Shown: positions 47,600 to 59,400 of the stretch, piece by piece
Layout of the letters: each line of letters begins with the position of its first letter
Numbering within the stretch: the stretch's first letter is position 1
Assembly: GCF_004337985.1 (NCBI RefSeq)
Contig: NC_043741.1
Coordinates: 1,802,269 to 1,866,268, forward strand
Source: Pyricularia pennisetigena
Taxonomy: Eukaryota > Ascomycota > Sordariomycetes > Magnaporthales > Pyriculariaceae
Reading direction: 5' to 3'
DNA length: 64,000 nt
Notes under the pieces: model-generated
The model's input: the letters and a program-made list of their open reading frames with translations, nothing else
What the model was told of the DNA's origin: nothing
The model's database searches: none
Position numbers and translations under genes: made by a program

Positions 47600-48484
47600 G
47601 CGGAGAAGCCTATCGTTCTGGCCCGAAGTCCAGTATTGGAACTAAGAATTCACCGTTATTCACCGCAGCTTTAGACGCACGAAGCCGTCAAGCTCTTTTC
47701 GTACATAGAGTATATAGATAGACATGACCTAATTTGAGAACATATATTGCGGTATTCGAAGTGTCAAAGTTCTTGCGCCTCTGAATAAAAACCATAGTTA
47801 GGAATAGAGGCCGTGATGGACGACGTCTCCGCGACAGACGCGGCCATGCAAACGATGCCCGAAACCCATAAGACCCTTTGTTTTTTTTCACGCCCGGAAT
47901 CAAATCGCCCGTGACTTTATGCAGTGCCCTGCACAACCCCACGTTGTACCTGTCACCGTGTTCTTGATTGCAGTGTGGTGGATCTAGAACGCGCGCCTGC
48001 AGGAATAAGAAAGGCTGACGGATTTCCAGATTAGGGATTGCGCCGGCGCTTGGCAAGAGGCTTATGTTGAGCAAAAGCGGCACAGCAGAACCGCAGCGAC
48101 GGATACGAGGTTTGCTTGCTGGTAGGGCCGCAGCGAAAGGGGTGTGATGAAGAGAAGACGAATAGAAGCGAGTTGGAGAATCCACAAATGCCAAGATGCA
48201 AGGGACGAAGAAGAATAAAAAAAAGAAATAACAATCGTGCTAGCCTTACCCGTCATATGAACTTGAAAAGGGTATGGAGGATAATATAAGGCGACTGATT
48301 GACTTGTTCCTCCCCCTTTCCAGGCCGCAATTTCCCTTTTGCTCATGATTGCCCGATTTCACAACAGTAATTCATTTTAATAAATTCCGACATTCTTTTT
48401 ACAGATACAAACCCCCCGCTGCCGGTTGTGAAAAGAGAAAAAGAAGAAGAAAAAAAAATCACGGTCAGAAAACAGGGTGAAAAC
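47600..48484. other. Intergenic; promoter of the CFEM-like gene
   Basis: No gene supported. Open frames on the minus strand here, such as 47688-48194, have no recognisable motif and lie over the GH16 3' flank. Confidence 0.6.
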
Positions 48485-49342
48485 ATGGTGCGAACTTCCA
48501 CATACGCCATCGCCCTTCTGGGCAGCGTCGTGGCCATGACGGCTGCGCAAAGGACCCAAGAGGAGCTGGACAAGCTTAACGCCGTCGGCAGATGCATCGT
48601 ATGTTGAAAAACAATAACTCTTCTGTTTGCGTCGAGTACGATATGCCAAAAGAAAAAAAGAAAAAAAAAAGCAATACAATGTTGACATGCGCCCACTCGC
48701 CCTTTTCAACAGAACAAGTGCTTCGACAAGAGCTTCGCGCCAGGCTCGTGCACAAACGACCCGGCATGCACATGCAACCAGGAGAAGATGCGCAACGACT
48801 ACATGTGCTGCGAGGTCAAGGAGTGCGCCAACATCAACGAGGTCGCTACAGAGCGGGTCGCTGGTAAATTTTTCTTTCTTTTTCTTCTTCTTCTTCTCTC
48901 TCTGCCTGCGCAATAGAATTCAAAACAGGATGACACTACCCGGTGGATGACCAAATCACAAGAGCCGCGCTAACCCCTTCCACGTTTTCTATTTTTACCC
49001 CAAATAAAAGAGCATCTGGAGAGGACATGGCAGGCCTGCGGGCCGCTCGAGCACAACCGGCCGTTTGACAAGCCCGACGTGGAAAAGCTGTGCGGCGTGA
49101 GCCTCAAGGTGTCGTCCTCGTCCTCGCCCTCGTCCACCGCTGCTCCGATCGGCAGCTCTACCATCGCTTCTTCGCCATCAAGCACCGCCGCCGCCCAGAC
49201 GACCGGCACCTCTGCTCCGGCCGGTGCTTCCACGAGCGCCTCGTCTCCGGGATCGACCGGCGCCGCCGCCGCAGTGAGGGGGAGCTTTGTGCTGCCTGGA
49301 TTGGCCGCCGTTGTTGCGGGATTGGGCCTGGCTCTCTGCTGA
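48485..49342 (+). CDS. CFEM-like GPI-anchored small cysteine-rich protein
   Basis: Three exons: 48485-48598, 48713-48863 and 49011-49342, giving 198 aa. Introns 48599-48712 and 48864-49010 are GT-AG and phase-consistent. A signal peptide covers about residues 1-21 (YAIALLGSVVAMTAAQ). The cysteine pattern is C-x3-C-x8-C-x5-C-x-C-x10-CC-x4-C, then two more Cys (QACGPL, LCGV). The core matches CFEM, with the aspartate-containing TNDPACTC step. A Ser/Thr/Ala-rich stalk follows, and a hydrophobic tail suggests GPI anchoring. CFEM proteins bind haem, act as receptors or serve as wall proteins and effectors in fungi. Cysteine spacing is slightly unusual and the count is ten, so 'CFEM-like' is the safe call. 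No single open frame contains the gene, since it is spread over three exons. Confidence 0.8.
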
Positions 49343-49643
49343 GCAGAAACTTGACATCTCGGGCGTGTTGGCATTGGTCTGGGGATGGGGAAACAAAAAA
49401 AGTATTACAAACCTAGAGCGCTCTCCTTGCTTCGCCTCTACGATTGCTTTGCATGTTTGCAGCCCCTCGTCGAAGAGGTCACTATCGACATAGAAGACGA
49501 GCTGGCTGGGTATGCACAACCGCGCTGGAGACGCAGTTCATATAATATCAACTTTTAATGTATTTTTTTTTTATTTTTGTTGTCGATTTATATGTTTAAA
49601 TCTTTTTACTTGTGAAAGCTTGACGGTGTTTCTTCCCACTGCT
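49343..49643. other. Convergent spacer
   Basis: 3' flanks of the CFEM-like gene (plus) and dus1 (minus). No gene is seen. Confidence 0.7.
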
Positions 49644-51587
49644 CTATCCTGAAACCAAATCACTGGTAGGGAAGCTGGTCTCTTTATCCAAGGCTTCAAC
49701 CGTGCTCTCGGGGGCAGGAAGCGGTCTTTTCCGAGACCCATCTTCTTGCTTGCCGTTGCTGCTGCTCTTGTTCTCTTTCGTCTTCTTCATGGTCACGGCG
49801 CCCTTGGCTGCCGCCTCCGACGGCAACGGCCGCACGATCGGCTGGACGACCCACCAGGGACGCCTGCACTTCTTAACCGTTGCGAAGGAGCTCTCCGGAT
49901 CATCCTCGGGTTCGACAACACCACCGGCCGCCGATTTTTCTGATTCGCCGTTGGTCGCCCCTGTTGCGGCGGTAGAGACGCTCGAGTCCTTGGTATCCGC
50001 CTGGGGTTGTGGCTTGGTCGTTATCCTGGTCAAGGGCTCGTCCTCGAAGCTCTTGCCGTCGGTGCGCTCGTACTCAATCATACCCTGCGCCACCTTGCGT
50101 TCGACCATGTCCAACACGCGCTCTAGGTAGTTGATATGGCCATCCCCGAGCCTACTCCTGGCCACAGCATCCCGCACGTCTGTGTGCTTTGTGATGAAGT
50201 GGCGCAGCATGTGAAACAGGTGCGCCTTGACCGCGATATAATTGGGTGATGGATTCTTGTCCTTCTTGCCGATCCCTGTTTCGGCCGCTTCCATCTTCTT
50301 CTTGAGATTCTTCCTCCGCTTCTTGCGAGCCGGCTGGCCCTCTTCGTTTTCTTCCGCGTCCGCGGGAGCTTCTTCTGTCCCGCCTCCCTGAGCAGCCTGC
50401 GGCGCTGCTTGTGATTCCGCCGGCTGGTTGATCCACGTCTCATCCTCGCCCACCACAAACAATGGCCTGCGCACTGGTGGCTCCTTATCCTCGACGTACT
50501 TGTGCAGGATGTCCAAGTAGCGGCGCATCACGGCATCCACGCGGAAACCGCCGAGACCATCTCTGCCGCGCCAGTACTCCCTCCCTTCCTCGCCAACCGG
50601 TGGCTCGGGCGCGAAGATTGTCGGGTCGCTCAGGTTGCCCTCGGCCGACATGATGGCGTCGGCACCCGTCGCCTCCAGACACCGCTCCAGATCGCCGCGC
50701 TGCAGGATGTTGCCGTTTGCAAAGATGACTGTCTCGGGCGGGAGATTGTCGCGCAGGTAGCGGATGGCGCTCCAGTCCGCCAAGCCCGTCAGGTGGCCCT
50801 TTTGCTCCCGCCTGCGGCCGTGGACGGTGAGGATGCTGGCTCCGGCATCAAGCACATTGCGCGCATAGGCCAGCGTGGCCTCCAGGGTGTCGAGGATGCG
50901 AATCTTCGCAGTCACCGGGATGGACAACCCCTCGTGCAGCTGCCGGATCAGCTTGTGTATCAGTTCCTGGTCCTCTTGAAGGAAGGCGCCGTAGTGACCC
51001 TTCCTTGCGATTCCTTGGGGACAGCCGAGGTTGAGATCGACAGCATCGCAGTACGGGGCGACATGCTTGGCTGCTTCCAGCAGCGCAGCCGGGTCGTTTG
51101 CGCAAAATTGTACGAATAGGGGTCGGTCGATCGCGGGGTTGCCGTCAAGCCACGGGGTTGGCTGCGCGTCTGGCGAAGCGGGATCGCTACGCATCGGTTG
51201 GAAGTGCGAGTCTCGGTAGGACGCGTTCTCGCCGAATAGGCGCGCGTGGAACATTGGAGTGTATGCTAGGACTTTGGAGCGTTGAGACTCTGGCATGAAG
51301 GACCGAGTGAGCATCCGCCAAGCCTATAACGATCCAAATCCAGCAGAGAGAGTCAGCCTCAAGCACACGATCTATGGCAGGCCTGCCATCCGCTTTGCCT
51401 TGCTGACATTCCCGAACCACCAGATTCAACTCACGAATTCGGACTGATCCACCATAGGCGCCACGACAAACTTTGGGCTTCCAATGCTCTCATAAAAGGC
51501 GCGACCATGAAGCTTTGGTTTGACCCCGGAGGTCGCGCCATTGGACTCGGAGCCGGGCATACTGGTGACAGTAGCTGTTGTGGTCAT
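49644..51587 (-). CDS. dus1: tRNA-dihydrouridine(16/17) synthase Dus1
   Basis: Two exons: 51587-51435 and 51323-49644, giving 610 aa; intron 51324-51434. The ATG at 51587 is chosen; the longer frame upstream begins at a non-ATG codon. The FMN enzyme reduces uridines in the tRNA D-loop with NADPH. Seen: FVVAPMVDQSEFAWRML at the N-terminus, LFVQFCANDP, then DLNLGCPQGIARKGHYGAFL with the likely catalytic Cys152. Also seen are VTAKIRI, LTVHGRRREQKGHLTG and VIFANGNI...ADAIMSAEGNL. These make up a complete Dus TIM barrel. A long C-terminal extension carries a basic Lys/Arg-rich stretch (KKRRKNLKKKM) and low-complexity sequence, common in fungal Dus1. Orthology to Dus1 rests on the GIARKGHYG signature. 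Confidence 0.93.
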
Positions 51588-53680
51588 TGTCCTAGCCAAA
51601 GACAAAAAGCTCGGGGCCGGACAGCGCCGGACCGCAAGGCGGACGAGTAGCTGCGCCACTTTGACGGTCAGGTTTTGAATATTCAAATCAAGGGTTGGGG
51701 TATCATTCCATGTGCATGGTGAGGTCTCTGTTTTGGAAATGAGGCTGGCATGTACATACGATGTTCAAAACTACTAGGATGAAGGTACCTGGTTTGGGCA
51801 AGGCAGGCAAAAGGCAAGGTAAGTTGTTGTAGCCGTGCACTGGTGGGGTTTCAGCCGCACGAGACAAAAAAAAAAAAAAAAAAAAATTGTAAAAAAAAAA
51901 AAAAAAAAATTGTAATAGATTAGATGCCAAGCCACAAGGCTGCATGAGCCGAGTCATTTTGTCATTGGCTTTCATACTCCAACAGATTGAGATTGGATTG
52001 CAGCTGTAAAATGACGTAATGGCAGGGCGCAAAAGGCCGACTCGTCAGCGGTACAACTAATTACAGTAAGTCCTTAACTTGGGGTAAATAGATATCCGCA
52101 AGCGACATCCATCTCACGGTATAATCTGGGCAAGGATCGCAAGACTAACTACAGCTTTAGATTTTCGCCACGGTTCAAGGTCCTGGCTAGGAAGCTATGT
52201 TTCATTCTTATTAAATCTGCCCATGCAGGCCGGCGTCCCCTTTGGGTAAAGTGACAAAAACGAGTATCAATCCTCGTACCTTGCGGCTCCAACGGTCCGA
52301 CGTCGACTGGCTAAAGTCGTGCATGAAGAGCCCAGTCCGACCTAGACCCTTCTGAATCTTGTGCGCAACAACGCCAGCCAGTACTTGACACTGAATGGCA
52401 GTTTCTCTCTTTTTTTTTCTTTTTTTTTGGTTTCTTTTTTTAATCCAGTCCTCACAGTCCGATCCTGCCTCGGCTGGACAAAGAGTAGTTGTGGGGAATG
52501 TCGGGAGGGAGATTACTCGATAGCCACCCAGCGTCATTCCCGCTCAGTCTTATCAAAATTAACATCGCCGCCCCGGGCACAAGGAACCTAGATAATCTGA
52601 GGCTTGGCAACCCACACGCAATTTGTCTGACTTAGGGGTGCTTTGCCAACATCCCTGTAGCGCTTATCACAAAATGGGGTATGCAATTCATCAACGTACA
52701 TGCTTAGTAGGTGGTATCCTGCTGCACAGCACTAGATCGCTAATTATTGAGCAGACGAAGACGTTCATCGCAAACAATCTGGTCTGTCTATTTTCGTCGC
52801 TTCGATCGCCAGGTGACTATATTTGAAATGAAAGAAACAAAAACCACTTCCTTTGTGAAATTGTGAGCACGCTCGCCCCAAAAAAATAAAAAAATAAAAA
52901 AAATAAAAAAATAATGCAAGAAACTAGAAAGAAAGAGAAAGAGGAAAAATGGATAAACAAAATCTCAAAACAGCCACTGAGAATCTTTTGAACCATATTG
53001 AACTTGATTTCCGAGTTGGTTGCTGGCCACACACACACACACTCGACTCTTATAACCTCCCACGTGCTCGCTTGCTGTGCCGATGTATGGGGAAATTGAA
53101 TGAAAAATTAGGATGCTTGCAAAAAGCAAAAGGAATCCGAGACTGCCACTCGAGAAATAAGTATCAACAGAGATGATAGGAAAATGGAAAAAGACCAAAC
53201 TATGCCCAGAATTCTAACAAGCCACCGTAAATGCTGTCCTTGAACCAGCAATGTATGACAAACAGAGGACCGCCCCCGCTAGTGCCCACTTTGGCAAGAG
53301 AGTCAGTCCCTTGCCAAAGTGCTAAAGTCCCTCGCGTCCCATTGATGCTCATCCAGGGGCATCGCAAAAGCCCTCGAGCTTTCCTCCAAACTCTCATCAC
53401 CTGCCAGGCTGTCTGTCGACTATACGTAGCGGGGCCCATGCCTGCCCAGCTTCAGCTGTGCGGCTGTCTGAAGCCAACTCGACACCTCCGGTGGTGAGAC
53501 AGATTACCTCGACAAAGAAAAGACGCCCTGACACCATACTATGCTGTCCAGAAAGTAAACGCCATGGAAATGTAACACGTGCAAATACAACACAGGGGAC
53601 GCCATAGAGAACGAACCCCCGCGCGAAATGAAAAGAGACTGCCACATTAATGTGTCATCGTATCTCCGAGGAGCGTATCA
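51588..53680. other. Intergenic between dus1 and the Bni4-like gene
   Basis: No gene supported over about 2.1 kb. It contains two A-runs, each ending in TTGT (51866-51913), an A/T-rich tract at about 52879-52913, and an AC run at about 53029-53042. Frames here are under 110 codons and Phe/Lys-rich or short. Confidence 0.6.
51866..51913. repeat. Duplicated A-tract plus TTGT unit
   Basis: Two tandem units, each 19-21 A followed by TTGT. A slippage or duplication product is likely. It lies upstream of dus1. Confidence 0.9.
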
Positions 53681-56421
53681 TCAGAAGAAGTGCGTGTAGA
53701 TCTTCGAGTTCTCATGAACCTCCATCTCCTAAAATCCCATGAGCGATTAATAAAACATTCCCGGCCGCAAGGGTTTGCCATAAGCAAGGGAGATTCTTAC
53801 CATCTTGAAGGAGTTGAGCTCCTCCTTAATTTGCTGGGCCAGCATGGGCGTGAGACGATTGCATGTAGCAATCTCTCCGCGGCGGTCATACTCCTGAGGT
53901 GGCCAAGTGTCGTAAAATACAATGCGCGGGCTAAAGGTTGCGTTCCTCCTCAGGGTGCTAGTGGGCGTGGCACCTTGAGGAGTGACTGGGGCACTCTTAG
54001 TGTCCTGGCGGAGCCTAAGTGCAGTCATAAAGTAATCTTCGCTTCCGATTGCTACCGATCCCGCCCGCTTATGTGCCTGTACGTCGTCATTAGGCGTGCT
54101 CGGTGCACTGGAGTTTGGCGAATCGCTCATTGGCGGGACACCCGGCAAACCATTGCCCCGGGGTGGACTGGGGGAGCCTCGGCCTTTTAAACCATCACTG
54201 TTAGCAACACTTTGCAGAGCTTGACACGATCTGAATCAAATGGCTTACGTTTGAGGATTCCCTTGGTGCGCACAGAAGCGAGCGCCTCAGCACGCTCCTT
54301 GTCGCCGCCGATGATGCTTCTGCGCGAGCTAGGCTGGTCGCCAATTTGGACACCAAGGTGATCAGGTATCGCCCCGTCAACTTTTGATGCATCGATTGAG
54401 TTTCGCTCTAACCGCGGGAAGCCAACGCCTCCACCAGCCTGGTCGCGGGGATTGGGCGTCACATTGACCTTCTCCCGCTCCGCCTCCGCCGTGATCATCG
54501 AGACCTCTGCTTGGCCGGCTTGAGGAACCCGTGAGTCCGTCATGGGAGCGCCAATCATCGACTTGGGTCGGAAAAGTCCGACAAGAGAGCGGCCTCCCTT
54601 CTTCATCCCACGTCCCATCTTGCGAATCATAATCGAAGCTGATGACGCCGTCGACGAGATGGAAAGGTTGTCGGTCGAGTTGGAAAAGATTTTGGCACCT
54701 GCATAAATGTTGCTTCCGATACCCGCCTCCTCTTGCTGCTGAGCAATCCTGGCCTGTTCGGCATCGTACACGGTATCAGACGGAGGTTCCTTGTGTAACT
54801 TTGTCGAAGGAGTGCTAGTCTGACTAGCCTGGCTGGCTTCGTGTTCGTCGGCAGCCTTCTTGAAGTCGGCAGCACTTCCGAATGAGAATGCGCGTCGGAG
54901 GCGCGAGGTTTTGCTTTTGGACCTCCCCGTATTCTTGCTAATGGCGGCCAATCTCTGGACTGCCGGGCTGTCGCCTGATTGAGCCTGGGCGGGCGGCTCA
55001 TTTTTTGATGTTGTTCGGTTCGAAGCATCGCCCTTCGCATCGATGGCGCCAGCGTCCGACTCTAAATCCATAGTCACCGGCTTAGACAATGGAGACGGAT
55101 TGTTGACCGTCTTTGAAGCATCGGATGAAGAACCTCGAGGGGGGATGGTGACGACCTTGAGAGGATCCGAGTTGGCTGATTGATCGGCGGCAGAGGTGTT
55201 AGACCCGGCGGGGTTGGCTGTGGGGGTGCCGGGGTTGCGGTTGGCTGACTGACGGATGAGGAAGGCGAGCGTTTTGTTAGCGAATGGCGCACAGCTGAGG
55301 TCTTTTAACAGCCCCTTGTTTCATTGGACAGAGCATGCAATGTGACAAGGATAAATGTAATGAAGGGGCGGCGGGTGCCAAGCATAGTAGATCAAGGCTT
55401 TGTTGGTGCAACTCACCGACGGAATGGAACCATTGCTACGGTTGGAATTTAGGCTTTCGCTACTGCCATTGCTCGAAGGCAGACTGGCAACGTTGGCTTT
55501 GCTTCCATGGCTGCCGTTTGAAGCAGTCAAACGGCTCTGTGACGGGAACAAATCAGCACCCTTCTGACCAGCCAATTCTCCAGACTGGCCAGCACCTTGA
55601 GGGGTAAAGGGTCGACGATATTCGGCAGAATCCAGTGCAGGCATGCTGCGACGTCTGAGACGCTTTTGCTCGTCCGGAAGCTGCTGACGGTACAACTGCA
55701 AGTCATCTGTCGAGGAACCCGTCGTCGAGCTGTAGAAACTGTTCGGTCGGCTGGTGTTCGACGGAGTTCTGTTCCTTGGGACAGCAAGCCTCTGGTCGCC
55801 AAACTGTGGGGGAGTTAGTGGTTGTCTACCTGCACTTCCGGGAGGACCGTCCACATTTCGAGGGGCCGGCCTCCTGTAGCGTTCGGGGGAGAGTCGAACC
55901 GGGGTCGCCTGTGTGAAGGTCACCTGGGTTGCGGTTGCTGTCGTAGCGCCAATGAGGTGAGCCGACTGGGGTCTTGGAGCCGAAGGATACCTTCGACCGC
56001 CGACAGCGGGCAGGCTGGAATCATCCCTCGAGCCAGCGCCATACTCTCCATAGGAACTGCTGGGCAGATTGGTCATTGAAACACTACCAGGATACCGACC
56101 GCGTTGTTGAGAACCAGAGCCTCCGAAAGTCCGCATCGTAGGGACCGCCGGAGATGATGCGGTTCTGTATGCCGCAGGATTTTGCCATTGGTTGTTCGAG
56201 TGGAGAGTCGGGGTGGTGGTGAACGCATACGGCTGTATCGGTCCAGCATTCATCCGATAGACTGGTTGGCCACCCGACCCGCCATAGTAACTGTTTCGTT
56301 GCGGCTGATTCCCTCCATACGGTTGGTTCTGCCCTTGTATCCCTGACGCCGAGCCCGGGCGTGTGTGAAGCATGGTGACAGATCCGGACTGCTGAGGATA
56401 TGATTGCACCAAGGCAGCCAT
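53681..56421 (-). CDS. bni4: Bni4-like bud-neck/septum protein with C-terminal PP1-docking-type motif
   Basis: Four exons: 56421-55417, 55314-54249, 54183-53801 and 53728-53681, giving 833 aa; introns 55315-55416, 54184-54248 and 53729-53800. The ATG at 56421 is used; the in-frame GTG upstream is not. Most of the protein is Ser/Pro/Gln/Arg-rich and disordered. The conserved part is the C-terminus. It has a RIVF-type docking motif (residues 777-780) followed by DTWPPQEYDRRGEIATCNRL. The end is KEELNSFKMEMEVHENSK and the final residues IYTHFF. This tail resembles yeast Bni4, which targets the PP1 phosphatase Glc7 and chitin synthase activity to the bud neck. The last exon holds only 16 codons. 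The family is inferred from the tail; the rest is unrecognised. Confidence 0.78.
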
Positions 56422-59400
56422 AGCGGGACACACGAGTGTCTAGTTCAACACCAAATGTTGTGGGCAAAGACAGAGGTTACCCGGGTTGAAAAAAAAAATC
56501 CGGATTTCGATGGGTAAAACGAGCGGCGAGTTTCCCTTCGAGCGGAAAGGAAGCGGGAGTGCAAGGAATACAAGGCTGTTGGCACCAAGTGAGTTGGTTA
56601 GCAGAGATCACGGTTGGCTTTTGAATCTCAGAATTGACCAGACGCAGGGTGATGTGCCAGTACAAGACTTGCGAGTCAGGGCAATACATTAATAGGCAGG
56701 CTGACGCTTCCGGCCGGGTTTGACTTGCCAATTATAAAGCCAATCAGGTCGCCAGGGTTTCTCTCGCTGGGAAAACAAACAAGCAAAGGTGATCTAAATC
56801 AGAGTTGGACTGCCGAGCAAATGAAAAAGCAGACAGATAGGCGATGTGGTGCAGTAACCCTCCAGCATACAAAAGGGCGAGTCCTTGAAGTCAATGGGAG
56901 AAACGAATGTTTGAACGAGCAAAACGCAAAGGGACGCCTGCGGCCAACTGAGAAAGATAGAATTAACGAGTGTTTGGTGTCCAGGGAGCTGCTCACTTTT
57001 ACCGTGAACGTCGACCCATGTGAAGCAGTATGTTGCTACGCCGAGTTCTTTCTTTTCTTCTTTTTTTCGTTGTTGTTGTTGTTTCTGCCTCGAGTTGTAG
57101 TTGGATATTGCCACGGTACACGAGGCGGTAGTGAAAGGCTCGGATCGCTTGGGATTCTAATTCGATCTTCGGAGGTAAAAACAAGATAGAACAACGGCGG
57201 AATAGGGACGAGCGCAGGTACAGTACGCAAAGATGCTGCAGAGGCTTTGGTGGCAAGATGTCGAGATGGAATCGGACGGAGCAGGCAGGACTTTTGTCGG
57301 ATCGTACAGTAGATTGTTTTGTCCCGAGACAGGAACACGGCACGGAAAGCGTTCCTAGAAATGCACGTCTGGCGGCCTGCGGACCACCAACCACCAAAGA
57401 GGCCCAAAGGAAAAGAAGAGAGACAAAATAAAGTCGGGAAGGAGAAAAAAGAAAACAGAAAACCAAAGACACTCAAGGAACGGGGCGGTAGAAAACGAAA
57501 GACAACAAAAAAGACACTGGAAGCAACTAATGTGTGATGCCGAGCTCCAATTGTCGATTTGCCCAAAACAAAACAAAATAAAAATGAAATAAAACAAATC
57601 GTGAACGATGGGCAGGAAGGAAGATACGGGAATAGGGGCAAGGGCAGTGGAAGGTGAGGAGAGGGGCAGAAAGGAAAGGAGATACCAGGAAGCCGGTCAG
57701 ATTGCTGGAAGCGGAAGTTGAGATGAAAAGCTCCAGAAGGTGATGTTCTCACCAAGTGGAAATTCTGCCACGAGAGGGTTCAACTTTGCTTGGAATACCC
57801 ACAGTTGTGCTGGGGGCAGGTAATTGCTTGATTGGCCAGGGTCCTGTCTCCCTCGGGCCTTTTTTCCCCTCTCTTTCGCTGTCTGTCTCTTTCTTTCTTT
57901 CTTCTCCCTGCAGCAATGGAACTGAATGGTACAGTACAAAGAATGCTACGGCGCAACCTTCACTCTCGGGAGGGAGGAAAAGCTCCTCCAAGAGAGAAAA
58001 ATAATAATAAAAATAATAATAATATGCCAGCTCGCGCGTTGCACCCAGAAACACGATGATTACAGGGCACACCCCTCCCCAGATGGGCTTGACGGCCGGC
58101 GGTCGACGCTAATAACCAGCTCACGCATTGCAGGTCAGTTCGCCGCCTGTTGGCGGGCACACTATAGAGTACGCCCGTTTTTTTTTTTTTTTTTGTCTGC
58201 TTTTTTTCTGATCGGGATTGGGGCCAGCCGGGGGTGTCTGGAGGGCTCCCCCTTGCTGGCACCACACTTGGGTGGAACATCGATTATTTTGAAAATGGCA
58301 TCCTGTTCCTTGGGTGGACTAAACGCTCAGGTAGCCCCGACCATGGTTTGCCAGGTACCTGTACCGGATATGAACGTCTCAGCCATACCAAAAGTACTCC
58401 CAAAACAACATCGCCTCACTACGCCCCTCCGTTGGAATTCCCCACCCCATCTCGCATTATCAAGCAAATGTCCACCAGGCTCGTTTCCCCAGGGCGCGAG
58501 CCGGGCTATGATTGGAGCGAGGAGATTCGAGGAGATTCACGCTGTCGCGATTTCGCTCCGCTGCACCCCGACAAACTCGAGGGTAGCCTGCCCACCTCCC
58601 GGCGGGTCATGCATTGAAATGCAAACAAAACACAAACAGAAAAGCCAACCTTACGTGGTACCGCACATACGTAGTAATAAGGCAAGACTGTGTGATGTGC
58701 AGGGGTGGTGGGGGTGCACGGGGCAGAAGAAAAAGGAGTGATGGAGAAGCGGCCGGATAGATTGCATATTTGTTTGTTTTGTCCCGAACGCGCCATGTAT
58801 AGGACTCTGGAAACATATTCTATTACCTGACAAAGTGTCTTTGACCAATGCTACGCTGATCAATCACTCAAAGTGCCGACCCCTACGTAATAACTCGACC
58901 AAAGCTACTCAAACTACTGGAAACCAATTCATTCACCTGAAGTTTCTACTTGTGGAGCTGCAATCGTCCGGCGAGCGTTTTTTTTTTTTTTTTTCCCCGC
59001 TAGGTAAGTAGGGACGGTTCAACGACGTGAGGCTCCATGCCATTCTGCCCCTGAGTCCGTGCCGTTTGACAAGAAGCACGCTTACCTAGGTGCTTGCCAA
59101 GCCACTGGGGGGACTCGAGAGTGACGCATGTGCATTTTACAGTGCTATGCAGTAATTATTATTAATTACTTGAGCCTTTACATTAGGTACACTACATGCA
59201 AAGCATTAGTTAAATAGATGTTCAAATTGCCCACCAGTTCATACACATTACGTGTACAAAGCAAGCAGTTGCATTTATGCTTGTTTGTCTAAAGTGGTCA
59301 AGGAAAGCATGAGAAACACAAGCAATAAGAAGAAAGTCTCTCTGCTTTACTTTTTTTTTTGTTTTTTTGTTCTTGAAGTGGAAATGCAGCACACACCAGC

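Noticed and set aside
50502..51119. 205-codon plus-strand frame opposite dus1
   Set aside because: Antisense shadow of the conserved dus1 coding exon.
57036..57755. 239-codon minus-strand frame
   Set aside because: Phe/Ser/Pro/Leu-rich from a pyrimidine-rich leader-like stretch; no domain, no plausible splice partners.
57926..58741. 271-codon plus-strand frame
   Set aside because: Starts at a non-ATG codon, has a poly-Phe run from a T-tract, and shows no recognisable motif.
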